Source: Labilibaculum filiforme (lineage in GTDB: Bacteria; Bacteroidota; Bacteroidia; Bacteroidales; Marinifilaceae). From it: DNA of 64,000 nt. Location: contig NZ_MVDD01000006.1 of the NCBI RefSeq assembly GCF_002843315.1, positions 148,001-212,000 of the forward strand. Direction: 5' to 3'. Below, piece by piece: positions 20,124-30,053 of the stretch (positions are counted from its first letter, which is position 1; every line of letters begins with the position of its first letter). The translations under genes and the position numbers were made by a program. The notes under the pieces were generated by a model. The model searched no databases. It had not been told where the DNA came from and worked only from the letters and a program-made list of their open reading frames with translations.

Positions 20124-20436
20124 TTAAAAACCTAAATTTTGGCTGTTCAGCAAACTGGCTTGCAAAATTACACGCTTTTTAAGGATTTCAAAATCAAATG
20201 GAAAGATTATTTAAAATGATTCTTGTTTAGAATAACTTAATACACTTTTCTCATTAAAGAAAAACAGCTTTGAGTATAAAAATTTAGTACAGCTCAACTT
20301 ATTCTTAAATGAAAATTCAACTATCCTATTTTTTTTTAGTTTGTACAATCTATTATTCAGAATTGAGACAAATTACATTTCATCCATTAAGTCTTAGGTA
20401 ATAATTCATATCTTATTCCCCGAAAACACTAGAAAT
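20124..20436. other. Divergent gap between queE and the haem sensor kinase
   Basis: 313 bp of AT-rich sequence. It contains the queE promoter on the minus strand. For the plus-strand kinase I found only a weak TATCTTAT match near 20410. Confidence 0.55.
20163..20192 (-). promoter_or_regulatory. Probable queE promoter
   Basis: Plus-strand CAAAATTA (20163-20170) reads TAATTTTG on the minus strand, an exact -7 box, and CAAA at 20189-20192 gives TTTG as the -33 box with an 18-bp spacer. Confidence 0.6.
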
Positions 20437-21867
20437 ATGAAAAGAAAACACCTTATCTCTTTACTTCTCGTATGGTCATTTCTGATTGGTGCATCCTTTT
20501 CTTGGAATTATTATCTTGTTGACTCCAACAATGAAATGGTTGTTTTAAATAAATCAAGATCTTTTTTCGATCAAATATTAATTACTCGATCATGGAATTC
20601 GGAACACAATGGAATTTACGTTCCCATTACCGATAAAACTCAACCAAATCCGCACTTAAAAGATTCTTTAAAAAACATTACAAGTACGAATGGAATTCGC
20701 TTAACAAAGATAAATCCATCCTACATGACTCGACAAATTGCCGAACTAAACAAAAATAACTATAACCTACAATTTCATATTACTAGCTTAAAACCAATTC
20801 GTCCAGAAAATAAAGCAAGTGAAATAGAACAAGAAGCTCTTCGTGAATTTGAATATGGATTAAAAGAAACTCTTCAGCTTTATAAAAATGGCTCCTCGAG
20901 TAAGTACATGTATATGGCACCATTAAGTACTCAAAAATCCTGTTTAGAATGCCATAAACATCAAGGTTATAAAGAAGGTGATATTCGTGGAGGAATCAGT
21001 ATTTCATTTCCAGCCGATTTGTATACAAATGGTGTTAACAAACAAAAATTATCATTGGGAATTATACATTTTCTTATCCTATTATTAGGATATACTGGTA
21101 TTATATTTTACCACCGAACTTCTAGAAAATATTTTTCCATTATCAATTCAAAAAATACTGAATTAAATAGAATCATTTATACTAAAGATAAATTCTTTTC
21201 TATAATTGCTCACGACTTAAGAAGCCCTTTATCAACCATACTAGGTTATCTGGATTTACTTAAGACTGATTATAATAACTTTACAAAAGAGGAACAAATT
21301 GATTTCATAAATGAAATGGATATGTCAGCGAATAACTCCTTTAAACTATTAAATAACTTATTACTTTGGGCAAAATCTCAGCAAAATAGAATAACAGTTA
21401 ATATTCAGAAATACAATTTACTCCAAATAACTACCGAAGCAATAGAAGCTTATTTAGCTGGTGCAACATTAAAAAAAATTAATGTCGACCTAAAGATTTC
21501 AATAGACATTTTCGTTTATTCAGATTCGTTTACCTTACAATGTGTGATTTCGAACTTATTTAATAATGCAATTAAATTTACCCCCGAGAATGGCACCATT
21601 GGCATCAAGGCAAAACTAATTAATAATTTTGCAGAAATCCAAATTATCGATAGCGGAATTGGAATTCCTGAATCTAGAATTGAGAAGCTTTTCAAGATTG
21701 ATGAAAGCATTTCGACAAAGGGAACTAATAACGAAAAAGGTACTGGATTAGGATTACTACTTTGTAAAGAATTCATTGAGAAAAACCACGGTGAACTTCG
21801 AGTAGAGAGTGAAATAAACAAGGGAACAAAAGCAATCTTTAGAATTCCAACTACACCATTATTGTAG
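20437..21867 (+). CDS. Membrane sensor histidine kinase with a haem-binding (Tll0287-like, DUF3365) domain
   Basis: A 476-residue kinase. A membrane helix (7-26) is followed by a periplasmic domain (about 30-200) of DUF3365/Tll0287 type carrying a CxxCH c-type haem motif at Cys169-His173, then a second helix (205-226), a HisKA domain with the phosphoacceptor in IIAHDLRSPLSTILGY (His259) and an ATPase domain with NNAIKFTP, DSGIGIPE and GTGLGLLLCKEF. The haem motif suggests redox or gas sensing, by family analogy. No receiver or partner regulator is adjacent, so it is an orphan kinase. It runs convergently to within 7 bp of the next gene. Confidence 0.9.
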   Translation: MKRKHLISLLLVWSFLIGASFSWNYYLVDSNNEMVVLNKSRSFFDQILITRSWNSEHNGIYVPITDKTQPNPHLKDSLKNITSTNGIRLTKINPSYMTRQIAELNKNNYNLQFHITSLKPIRPENKASEIEQEALREFEYGLKETLQLYKNGSSSKYMYMAPLSTQKSCLECHKHQGYKEGDIRGGISISFPADLYTNGVNKQKLSLGIIHFLILLLGYTGIIFYHRTSRKYFSIINSKNTELNRIIYTKDKFFSIIAHDLRSPLSTILGYLDLLKTDYNNFTKEEQIDFINEMDMSANNSFKLLNNLLLWAKSQQNRITVNIQKYNLLQITTEAIEAYLAGATLKKINVDLKISIDIFVYSDSFTLQCVISNLFNNAIKFTPENGTIGIKAKLINNFAEIQIIDSGIGIPESRIEKLFKIDESISTKGTNNEKGTGLGLLLCKEFIEKNHGELRVESEINKGTKAIFRIPTTPLL

Positions 21868-21874
21868 AGCTACC

Positions 21875-22786
21875 TTACTTTTTGATCCATTTCTCCCATT
21901 CTATCTTAAAAATAGATTGTGGCAATTTACTTTCTTCTGTCGATATATATAGCGAGTCGTTTTCAGCAAATACAATACCTTCGGTTTGTGCTGCTCCTAA
22001 AGGACTCAGGTCGATTCGAAGACTTTTTCCTTCGAAAAAATTCGTTCCTTCGAAATCATAAAATAGTACCAAATAGGTAAGATAATTTTTATAACCAACC
22101 AATGCTAACACTTTTCCATCGGAGCTAATAGCAGCTCCAGTTACTAGCATATCCACATCAAATTCGGATTTCGAACTTAATATTTGATATTCTGTTTTTT
22201 TAGATGATGAATACATTCTGGTTTGATAGTTCGCCCAATTTTTAGTGAAAAAATATAGAGAATCGCCATAAGACAAAAAAGCTTCGCAGTCGAAATCTTG
22301 TTTTTGCAAGCGCATGGTAAAATCCTTTTGATCGGCCCATTCTAAACCAATTACATCTACATTCACTTTCGACAGGTTCGAATTCCCCACCTCCTTTTTT
22401 TCAAGTTTTAGTACTCTCAAATCTTTACGAGAACCAAAATTATTTCCAAAATCACCAATATAAATGTACTCTTGATCTGAAGCCAAATCCTCCCAATCTA
22501 TATTTTTAGCATTCGTAATTTCAATTTCCTTTTCAATTCGTCCACTTCTATTGTAGCCATAAAGAATTGGCTCACAATCGCTATCGTTATTCACCCAAAA
22601 TAAATTCTTGTACCACATTAATCCCGATTGCTCATTCACCTTAACAGATAATGAGTCTTGCACGAGAATAGGCTGATAAACGATTGAAATTGAATCAACT
22701 AAAGCTTTATTCCGCCCAAATTTATTTGAAGAACATGCTCCTAAAAATAGAAGTATCCATAATGAGTAAAAAGAGAAATATTTCAC
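21875..22786 (-). CDS. Lipoprotein of unknown function, probable beta-propeller
   Basis: A 303-residue protein starting at a GTG codon. Residues 1-18 form a lipoprotein signal with lipobox LGAC, so it should be anchored in the outer or inner membrane. The rest has repeated short strand blocks such as EQSGLMWYKNLFW, DWEDLASDQEYIYIGDFGNN and LGAAQTEGIVFAENDSLYIS, which look like the blades of a propeller of the SdiA-regulated or phytase-like kind. No catalytic set is recognisable. It stands between two sensor kinases, but nothing ties it to signalling. Confidence 0.75.
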   Translation of the reverse strand: MKYFSFYSLWILLFLGACSSNKFGRNKALVDSISIVYQPILVQDSLSVKVNEQSGLMWYKNLFWVNNDSDCEPILYGYNRSGRIEKEIEITNAKNIDWEDLASDQEYIYIGDFGNNFGSRKDLRVLKLEKKEVGNSNLSKVNVDVIGLEWADQKDFTMRLQKQDFDCEAFLSYGDSLYFFTKNWANYQTRMYSSSKKTEYQILSSKSEFDVDMLVTGAAISSDGKVLALVGYKNYLTYLVLFYDFEGTNFFEGKSLRIDLSPLGAAQTEGIVFAENDSLYISTEESKLPQSIFKIEWEKWIKK

Positions 22787-22982
22787 AACAAAAATTAAAT
22801 TTAATACAAAACAAATCTGTCTAAAATTAATGAAAACTCAAAATTTGATTATTAATTACTATACAAATTTCTGCTATTTGGCAAATCGTTGCCTCCTAAA
22901 ACACAGCTTGTCATTTATCAAAAATCAGATTTATTGCAAAGTAGTTTCAATCGCATGAGCAAAGTTTTTTACTATTATCTCA

Positions 22983-25900
22983 TTAATCTTTTGGCATTAA
23001 ATTGGGTTGTAGAAATTTCCAAAGTAACTTATACAAAGCCTCTTTATCGATTGGTTTTGAAATATACCCTTTAAACCCAAGTTCTGTTACTTTCTTCTGA
23101 TCTTGCTTTAATGCATATGCCGTTTGTGCAATAATTGGGATATTAGGATTTAGTTTTAATATTTGCACCGAAGCTTTATAGCCATCCAAAACTGGCATTT
23201 TCACGTCCATTAATATTAAATCAATATCCATTTTGTTCGCCACCATTTGCAAAGCTTCCCTTCCATTTTTCGCCCAAATAACTTTTGCCGAAGTAGGAGC
23301 CAAAATTTCATTTATCAGCAAATAATTAAATTCGATATCCTCCACGACCAAAATGGTTTCATTTTTTAAGGAAGGAGCAGATATTTCTGTAGTTACAGCC
23401 TCGCCGTTTTTTGATTTTGAATGAACCACATTTTTTAAACAGAAATAAAAATCGGTGCCTTTATCTTTTTCCGAGGTAAGCCATAATTCACCATTCAATA
23501 AATTCGAAATCTCCTTACATATTGCCAATCCTAAACCAACACCCGACTGCATTCCTAAACTAGGCTCTTCAATCTGTCTAAAAATGTCAAAAATAACTTT
23601 CCTATGCTCTGGCAAAATACCAATTCCAGTATCGGATACGTAAAAAGTAATATCCGCACCTTCTACCCGGTAACCATACGTAATATTTCCCGACTGCGTA
23701 TATTTTATTGCATTATTTAAAAGATTAGTAAGTAGTTGTATCAGTTTTGTTTTATCCGAGTTTAAGTAGAAATCTTTATCTGGAGTACACTTTAAGTGAG
23801 TAGTTAATTTTGATTTCTTACTTTTCACGAGTTCCGATTTCACATATTGCTGCAAGGTTAAAAATAGTTCGGATAAAGAAAACTCCTCTTTTCGAACTTT
23901 TGCTTCCTTAGCCTGCAGAAGCGAAACGTCAAATATCGCTTCAATTATCTCCAATAAATGCTTTCCACTCGATCTAATAATTTCATTCCATTTCACAATT
24001 TTATCTATCGAAGCATCGGAATTTACCAAACCACTAAATCCAATAATTGCATTTAATGGGGTTCTTAATTCGTGCGACATCGATGCTAGAAAGGTTGATT
24101 TTAATTGATCACTTTCTTCGGCCTTTTCTTTTGCAAATATTAACTTCTGCTCAAAATTTTTCCGGTGAAGTACTCCTGCCAAAACATTGGCAAACGCATA
24201 AAGTAAACCTATGTCTTCGGCATCCCATTCATTCTCTACCAAAATAGAATCGAAACCAACAAAACCAACTAAAAACTCATGAGACACAATCGGAAGAACC
24301 AATAGTGATTTTAGGTCGGAATGCAGATTTGCAAACGTTTTCTGAACAGCTTTTGATAAAAGTTCAGAGGAAGATAAATAAACATGTTCTCGTTGTTTAA
24401 ACTTCTCGATCCACCAATAAAAATCCTGAACAGGTAAATTCTGCGAGACCTCTTTCTTAGAAACAATACCTTCTCGACACCATTCGTGTGTATTATTCAA
24501 GAACACACGCTTTTCATCAAGCAAAAACACGTAACTTCTGTCTGTATTTGTAAATTCACTAATATTCTTTAATGCTTTATATATTAGCTGATCAACTTCA
24601 CTTAATGAGGAGCCTATAAAGTCGCCTGAAATATCTATCAGCAATTTTTCCATTTCGGTTTTATGCTTCAATCTAGCTTCTGATAGTTTCCGATAGCTAA
24701 CATCACGAACAATGGACTGTATGAATTTAGCACCATTTAACTCAATTAAATTAGCACTAATTACAACGGGAATTACTTTACCCGACTTCGTTCTTTGCTT
24801 GGTTTCAAAAGAAACCTGTCCTTTTTCCCGAAGTGTTTCTCGAATGGTATTTTGCTCCTTTACATGAAATTTATTACTCCAACTTAAATCTGCGGGTTTT
24901 AACTTAACAAATTCTTCACGAGTATATCCATATCGCTGTATAGCAGCATCATTCACCTCAACAAATTTCTGAAAACCAGACTCATCCCAAGGATGTACAA
25001 AAACCGCATCATTTAAAGAATTAAAAAGAATACGAAACTTATTCTCACTCTGTTTTAAATTATTCTCAACAATCTTACTTTCGGTAACATCAGTAATATA
25101 TCCTTCTATAAATAACGGTCTGTTTTTCTGATCTTTAATGGTAATTCCTTGTTCAAAAACCCATTTAAGCTTTCCATCCTTACTATTAATTCGATACTCG
25201 ATAGTAAATCGTTCATTCCTTTCACTGCCTTCTTTTACCACCTCATCTACATAGCTTCTGTCATCGGGATGTATCAAATCATTATAGGCAATAGTGGAAT
25301 TATAATTTAATTCTTCGGGTGTATGACCTGTTAAACTCAAAACACCCTGACTAACATACAGCATAGTCCAGGATTCATCAGCTAAACAACGATATACCAT
25401 GCCGGTAAGGTTTCCCATTAATGTAGATAATCTCCTAGTTGCCTCTATGGATTTACGATGCAATCTTTTTTGCGCCGTTACATTCCTAACAATAGCAGTA
25501 GTTTCACTTTCACCACTATTACTAATTCTGAATTCGAAATAACAAACTCCTCGATTCTCTATTCGTTGTCGATAATCAAAAACCTGTACTCTTCTAGATT
25601 CTGAAGCTTCTGTCATAGCTCGAACGAACTCTTGCGTTAAACTCGCTTCAAATACTTTACGGATATCCAAACCAACTACTGATTCTTCCAATAAAAACAG
25701 GCCTTCCTCCTCCCCGTGAAGATCAATCACCTTACCACTTTTTGATATTCTTAAAATTAAATCGGGAATGGTTTCCAGTAAGGCATTTGCTTTTGCTTCG
25801 CTCTCTTTTAAGCGTTTTTCGGCTACTAACCTTTCGGTGATTTCCTCGAATATTGTGAAAACCTGTTCTATTCCTCCTGTATTTTTATTCAAAAGAGGTG

Positions 25901-26354
25901 TAGAGGTGATAGAAACCCAAACAACAGCCTGTTTTTCGGGGTTATATATACCAATAATAGCGTTAGTTACTTCTTTTCCCGTTGTTAGTGCAATATGTGC
26001 TGGATGAAATTCTTTGGTCATCAAAGTGCCATCTGGCAAGATATTTTTTAGCTGTGGTTCAAAACTTTCTGTATGCAATAAAAATTCTTTGTCGACACCT
26101 AAAATTCTAGAAGCAGACGGATTCACATAAACTATTTTCCCAATCTTATTTCGAATAATAATTCCTTGATTGGTAGTATTAAAAAGGACATCCGCTCTGT
26201 CAATACCATCTTTGCGTTCCTGATTTTGCGTAAGTTTATCTCTCTCTTCCTTTACTTTCTCAAGCAAATTTTCTAACTCAACAATTCGCTCCTTATATTC
26301 AGAAAGTTTCCTTTCGAATTTATCAAATGACATATATTGATTGTTATTAGACAT
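22983..26354 (-). CDS. Hybrid sensor histidine kinase with four PAS domains, GAF and receiver
   Basis: A 1123-residue soluble hybrid kinase; no membrane segment is evident. Order: an N-terminal coiled coil (about 10-48), four PAS units with attached PAC segments (about 50-175, 185-295, 305-420, 430-555), a GAF-like domain (about 575-725), a HisKA domain with the phosphoacceptor in [16 protein letters not shown], an ATPase domain with [14 protein letters not shown] and [12 protein letters not shown], and a receiver domain (about 1000-1118) with the phospho-Asp in [12 protein letters not shown] and the conserved Lys in GYISKPID. No output regulator is adjacent. The ligands of the PAS and GAF domains are unknown. 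Confidence 0.93.
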   Translation of the reverse strand: MSNNNQYMSFDKFERKLSEYKERIVELENLLEKVKEERDKLTQNQERKDGIDRADVLFNTTNQGIIIRNKIGKIVYVNPSASRILGVDKEFLLHTESFEPQLKNILPDGTLMTKEFHPAHIALTTGKEVTNAIIGIYNPEKQAVVWVSITSTPLLNKNTGGIEQVFTIFEEITERLVAEKRLKESEAKANALLETIPDLILRISKSGKVIDLHGEEEGLFLLEESVVGLDIRKVFEASLTQEFVRAMTEASESRRVQVFDYRQRIENRGVCYFEFRISNSGESETTAIVRNVTAQKRLHRKSIEATRRLSTLMGNLTGMVYRCLADESWTMLYVSQGVLSLTGHTPEELNYNSTIAYNDLIHPDDRSYVDEVVKEGSERNERFTIEYRINSKDGKLKWVFEQGITIKDQKNRPLFIEGYITDVTESKIVENNLKQSENKFRILFNSLNDAVFVHPWDESGFQKFVEVNDAAIQRYGYTREEFVKLKPADLSWSNKFHVKEQNTIRETLREKGQVSFETKQRTKSGKVIPVVISANLIELNGAKFIQSIVRDVSYRKLSEARLKHKTEMEKLLIDISGDFIGSSLSEVDQLIYKALKNISEFTNTDRSYVFLLDEKRVFLNNTHEWCREGIVSKKEVSQNLPVQDFYWWIEKFKQREHVYLSSSELLSKAVQKTFANLHSDLKSLLVLPIVSHEFLVGFVGFDSILVENEWDAEDIGLLYAFANVLAGVLHRKNFEQKLIFAKEKAEESDQLKSTFLASMSHELRTPLNAIIGFSGLVNSDASIDKIVKWNEIIRSSGKHLLEIIEAIFDVSLLQAKEAKVRKEEFSLSELFLTLQQYVKSELVKSKKSKLTTHLKCTPDKDFYLNSDKTKLIQLLTNLLNNAIKYTQSGNITYGYRVEGADITFYVSDTGIGILPEHRKVIFDIFRQIEEPSLGMQSGVGLGLAICKEISNLLNGELWLTSEKDKGTDFYFCLKNVVHSKSKNGEAVTTEISAPSLKNETILVVEDIEFNYLLINEILAPTSAKVIWAKNGREALQMVANKMDIDLILMDVKMPVLDGYKASVQILKLNPNIPIIAQTAYALKQDQKKVTELGFKGYISKPIDKEALYKLLWKFLQPNLMPKD

Positions 26355-26461
26355 AAACTTGAGATGTTACAACACCATTTAAAAATAACCTATTACAAGT
26401 TACAAAACCCTTGCAAGATTTTAAGTAGAAACAGAAATAAATTATTTCATCACAAAAATAC

Positions 26462-26926
26462 TTATCGTATGTAATACTCAGATGTTTGCTTAATTTCTTT
26501 TATCACAAAAGTACTGTTCAGCACTCCAATATTTTTAATTTTCGACAGCTTATACCGAACAAATTCATGATATTCTTCCAGACTTTGAACGTGAATTTTA
26601 AGAATAAAATCAACTTGACCAGCCACATGATAACATTCCTGTACTTCTTGCAAATTCTGTATCTGCTCTTCAAATTCATCAATAAATGCCTCGTTGTGAT
26701 ATCGCATGGAAACCTGACACATGGCGGTGACAGATCTTCCAATTCTAGTTTTATCTAGAATAGCAACATACTTTTTAATAAATCCTTGGTTCTCCAACCT
26801 TCTAATTCTTTCGTAAACGGGCGAAACCGTAAGGCTCAACATGCTCGCAATCTCCTTCGCAGTCTTCTTTGAGTCGTTCTGAAGTATCCTCAAAATTGTT
26901 TTATCTGTTTGATCTATATTCTCCAT
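26462..26926 (-). CDS. Lrp/AsnC-family transcriptional regulator
   Basis: A 154-residue regulator with an N-terminal winged helix (DKTILRILQNDSKKTAKEI, then VSPVYERIRRLENQGFIKKY) and a C-terminal RAM/AsnC ligand domain (YHVAGQVDFILKIHV). It is divergent from threonine dehydrogenase, 187 bp away. Family members sense amino acids and commonly control a neighbouring amino-acid gene as well as themselves. Three copies of an AATACGG-containing motif in the shared gap are candidate operators. Control of the threonine gene is therefore likely but inferred. Confidence 0.93.
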   Translation of the reverse strand: MENIDQTDKTILRILQNDSKKTAKEIASMLSLTVSPVYERIRRLENQGFIKKYVAILDKTRIGRSVTAMCQVSMRYHNEAFIDEFEEQIQNLQEVQECYHVAGQVDFILKIHVQSLEEYHEFVRYKLSKIKNIGVLNSTFVIKEIKQTSEYYIR

Positions 26927-26974
26927 ATCAGAAAAAATTACTCCATTTATAACGTTTGCATAATCCTAACAAGT

Positions 26975-27079
26975 AAAAAATACGGTCATCCTTTAAAAAT
27001 GCAGGAATTATTACTTAAATATTTTAGAAATATATGAAATAATACGGAAAGCCATTTACTTTGCTAGAAAATAATACGG
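26975..27079. promoter_or_regulatory. Phased direct repeats in the lrp-tdh divergent region (candidate operators)
   Basis: AAATAATACGG occurs exactly at 27037-27047 and 27069-27079, and a one-mismatch copy AAAAAATACGG at 26975-26985. Spacings are 62 and 32 bp, close to whole helical turns. The position between an Lrp-type regulator and its likely target suggests binding sites. Confidence 0.5.
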
Positions 27080-27113
27080 TTGAACCTTAAAAAAACCAAT
27101 TCGAAAAGATCAA

Positions 27114-28088
27114 ATGAAAAAGGATGTAATTTTAATTATTGGAGCAAACGGACAAATTGGTTCTGTGCTTACAAAAACTCTTCAGGAAAAATTTGGAGTT
27201 AGTTTTGTAGTTGCCTCTGATTTGCGAAAAGATCCTAATTTTGAAGGTGTTTTTGAAGTAATTGATGCTACGGATTTTGAACAAATTCAATCTGTGGTAA
27301 GCAAATACGGAGTCAACCAAATTTATCATCTGGCAGCTATTTTATCTGCTAAAGGCGAACAAGCTCCATTGGCTACTTGGGATATCAATATGAAAACCCT
27401 TTTTAATGTATTGGAGGTAGCTCGTTTAAATAATCTGGATAAGGTATTTTACCCAAGTTCCATTGCTGTATTCGGCGACGCTGCAGCAATGAATAACACA
27501 CCACAAGATGCATTTTTGAATCCCGCTACGGTTTATGGAATTAGTAAATCATCTGGCGAAAACTGGGCACAATACTACTTTTTGCGTTACGGATTAGATG
27601 TTAGATCGCTTCGTTATCCTGGAATTATTGGTTACCAATCGTTACCAGGTGGTGGCACAACCGATTATGCTGTTGATATTTATCACAAAGCAGTGCTAAA
27701 TGAAGAATTTACCTGCTTTTTGAATGCGGATTGTGAACTACCTATGATATTTATGGAGGATGCCATTCGTGCCACTATTGAATTAATGGATGCTCCTAAA
27801 GAATCAATCAAGATTAGAACCTCCTACAATCTTGCTGGTGTTAGTTTTTCTCCGGCAGAGGTAGCTCGTTCCATTCAAAAAATATATCCTGATTTCAGTA
27901 TTAAATACGAAGCAGATTTCAGACAAGATATTGCTTCTAAATGGCCAAACTCTATTGATGACTCGAAGGCTAAAGCGGATTGGGCTTGGAAACCTGAATA
28001 TGATTTGGAAACAATGACTCGCACCATGATTGAAAAACTGAAACAGCAATACAAAAAAAAACAAGTAGAACTTGAAAATATAGGTTAA
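27114..28088 (+). CDS. tdh: L-threonine 3-dehydrogenase, short-chain (GalE-like) type
   Basis: Oxidises L-threonine to 2-amino-3-ketobutyrate with NAD. The 324-residue protein is of the extended-SDR type known from Flavobacterium and Trypanosoma, not the zinc type. It has the nucleotide loop IIGANGQIGSVL near residue 6, PSSIAVFG, the catalytic YGISKSSGE (Tyr-x3-Lys) and the family-typical YPGIIGYQSLPGGGTTDYA. Its usual partner, 2-amino-3-ketobutyrate CoA ligase (kbl), is not adjacent. The divergent Lrp-type regulator supports an amino-acid role. It ends at a good terminator. Confidence 0.92.
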   Translation: MKKDVILIIGANGQIGSVLTKTLQEKFGVSFVVASDLRKDPNFEGVFEVIDATDFEQIQSVVSKYGVNQIYHLAAILSAKGEQAPLATWDINMKTLFNVLEVARLNNLDKVFYPSSIAVFGDAAAMNNTPQDAFLNPATVYGISKSSGENWAQYYFLRYGLDVRSLRYPGIIGYQSLPGGGTTDYAVDIYHKAVLNEEFTCFLNADCELPMIFMEDAIRATIELMDAPKESIKIRTSYNLAGVSFSPAEVARSIQKIYPDFSIKYEADFRQDIASKWPNSIDDSKAKADWAWKPEYDLETMTRTMIEKLKQQYKKKQVELENIG

Positions 28089-28136
28089 TCACCGAAGTAA
28101 AAACAACAACAAACACACACAACACACTTACAAACA

Positions 28137-28349
28137 CTAATTCGAACGCCTCGTTTCCATCCGGAATCGAGGTGTTTTTTTTGAATATGACTCGAAATTG
28201 ATCAACAAAACTAATCCGATTATTAAAATCGAGCTAAGTTTAGCAAAATCTATAAAAGAAAAATGGATGTCTGCAAGAAGTATATTTAAATACAATTTAA
28301 TACCGTAAATATACAGAATCATTAAAACCATGAGGATACTTTCATCCAT
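28137..28349 (-). CDS. Doubtful small membrane protein
   Basis: A 70-codon reading frame with two hydrophobic stretches (ILMVLMILYIYGIKLYLNIL and LSSILIIGLVLLINF) and a basic tail. Against it: its last codons run through the tdh terminator hairpin, the start has no clear ribosome site, and I recognise no family. AT-rich intergenic DNA can give such hydrophobic frames by chance. It is listed only because it would otherwise leave 342 bp between tdh and the radical-SAM gene unexplained. Confidence 0.2.
   Translation of the reverse strand: MDESILMVLMILYIYGIKLYLNILLADIHFSFIDFAKLSSILIIGLVLLINFESYSKKTPRFRMETRRSN
28147..28182 (+). terminator. Intrinsic terminator of tdh
   Basis: CGCCTCG (28147-28153) pairs with CGAGGTG (28168-28174) and TTCC (28155-28158) with GGAA (28163-28166), interrupted by one T-T mismatch; eight T follow at 28175-28182. 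Confidence 0.85.
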
Positions 28350-28430
28350 TTCTCAGTATAAACAAACTCGTTAAGGGAACAAAATAGTTTCTAATAAAGC
28401 CAAATAATTTATCTTTTTTTAGGACAATTG

Positions 28431-29471
28431 CTACTCTTTAATCATTTCCGCTTCATTCATATGATATAACCTTCCATATTCTACTTGTATTCTAAACTTT
28501 GCATCCTTATCAATCAGTTTATGAAGCACATCACAAGTTTCTTTATTCGAAAAAAGCTTAAAGCATACATCACAAATAGCATCTTCAATATACCGATCGG
28601 GTAAAAGTCTCTCGTAACCATTATCTTTAAGTAATTTAACTAACACTTTAGGACCAAATGTGCGAATTGCATGAAGAATATAATTCATTTCGGCCCTATT
28701 GAAAATAGTAGCAATACTCTCCTTATTTAAATTTCCCAAATATAAAGGATTCGTTTCGGGCAAAGTTATAGGAGGTCCTATACAAGCAATAACATTTCCA
28801 TTAGGAAAAATAATTGGAAAACTTGCCATTGGGCATGCACTTACAGCAGGAGATGAAGAATAATTAAAAAGACTGGAATCAATTTGTTTCTCGGCTCTAC
28901 CAACCGGTAATATAATTGAAGTATTAATAAACTCCCTATCTACAAACTCTAATACATCATCAATTATATTCAAATACTCAGGAGAAGTTTCACTTTCGGT
29001 AGCTACAGCAACATTATATATTTTATTCAATTTTTTTGCTGCCCATATCGCATTTCGGACATATTCTATGGGAATAAATTGCTGATGAGATGAATCAGTA
29101 CTGATAGAAATCATCTGAATAGACTCACACAAACTCATTATTCGAAGAGCTTCCTGCTTGGATGTTGCCCAATATGCGTTACTCACCACAGTCGTAATAA
29201 AACCAAGTTTATGTGAGTAATCAGCTACTTTTATTAAATGCTGAAGATTGTAAAAAGGTTCTCCTCCCGTTAAAGAAATACCACAAACAAAACCATCTCG
29301 ATAAGCCTTTATTTGATCAAGCCAAGCATACGCAGACTCTAAAGTCATTTCTTCTTTTCTATTTGGCCCTGCTTTTACAATACAATGCTTACATGCGATT
29401 GTACACTTATAGGTAAGCATTATTCCCACGTTACTCAAAAAAGGAACTTCTTCCATTTGATTTTTAGTCAT
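28431..29471 (-). CDS. Radical SAM protein with SPASM-like C-terminal cysteines, function unknown
   Basis: A 346-residue protein with the radical-SAM cluster motif CTIACKHC (Cys23, Cys27, Cys30), the SAM-binding SLTGGEPFYNL, and a C-terminal cysteine-rich part with CPMASFPIIFPNGNVIACIG and CDVCFKLFSNKETC, suggesting one or two auxiliary iron-sulfur clusters as in SPASM/twitch peptide-modifying enzymes. It follows a 162-residue unassigned gene by 93 bp in the same direction; the two look like a pair. No ABC exporter, peptidase or PqqD-like carrier is adjacent. Possible roles are peptide or protein modification; the substrate cannot be inferred beyond the neighbour. Confidence 0.8.
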   Translation of the reverse strand: MTKNQMEEVPFLSNVGIMLTYKCTIACKHCIVKAGPNRKEEMTLESAYAWLDQIKAYRDGFVCGISLTGGEPFYNLQHLIKVADYSHKLGFITTVVSNAYWATSKQEALRIMSLCESIQMISISTDSSHQQFIPIEYVRNAIWAAKKLNKIYNVAVATESETSPEYLNIIDDVLEFVDREFINTSIILPVGRAEKQIDSSLFNYSSSPAVSACPMASFPIIFPNGNVIACIGPPITLPETNPLYLGNLNKESIATIFNRAEMNYILHAIRTFGPKVLVKLLKDNGYERLLPDRYIEDAICDVCFKLFSNKETCDVLHKLIDKDAKFRIQVEYGRLYHMNEAEMIKE

Positions 29472-29564
29472 TACTATACTTGGTTATAAGGTAAAAATAA
29501 GTTTGCTTATCGAATAGATGTATCAACAAGCAAACTTTCCTGTAAGTTTCAAACTAATAAAATA

Positions 29565-30053
29565 TCATACTTTCGGAGTAAGGATCATATCAAACTTTCT
29601 ATAATCAATCTTAGCATTTTTAAGCCATCTCCAAGGAATTAGTAGCCCACACAGAGGAATTCGACTAATAATACGTCCTTCGACAGAAACTAATCCTAAT
29701 TTTGAAAAATCCTTTTTAATCTTTACTCCTGAAGCACCAACAAGGTCTACATTTACAGATTCATTCCTTTTAACTCTAATTGATGAACCTCGCTCTTTTT
29801 TCAAAACAGATTTCTCCTGCAGAATTTTATCTTTATAAACAATCGCAACATCATACCTTTTCATAATGTCTTTATCTTTCATTAACTCAGGTATTCTTTC
29901 GCGTAACTCTTTAAGCTTGAGTATATCTACAGGCCACATCCCTGCCGGATGTAATCGATCTACGATTCTTATCGAACCTTTAAACAAACTAAGAATCTCT
30001 TTTGAAATCACGATATCTTTTACTCTAATCATGTCTTTAACATCAGTATTCAT
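29565..30053 (-). CDS. Unassigned 162-residue protein paired with the radical SAM gene
   Basis: I do not recognise a family. The protein is basic, has no signal peptide and contains a single cysteine (in RIPLCGLLIPW). Notable segments are IRIVDRLHPAGMWPVDILKL near residue 28, a charged helix (KELRERIPELMKDKDIMKRY) and a C-terminal strand-rich part (KLGLVSVEGRIISRIPL then PWRWLKNAKIDYRKFDMIL). The first half has the look of a small folded alpha/beta domain. It is upstream of the radical-SAM gene in what seems a two-gene operon preceded by 763 bp without genes. It could be the substrate, a recognition partner or an unrelated passenger. Confidence 0.65.
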   Translation of the reverse strand: MNTDVKDMIRVKDIVISKEILSLFKGSIRIVDRLHPAGMWPVDILKLKELRERIPELMKDKDIMKRYDVAIVYKDKILQEKSVLKKERGSSIRVKRNESVNVDLVGASGVKIKKDFSKLGLVSVEGRIISRIPLCGLLIPWRWLKNAKIDYRKFDMILTPKV

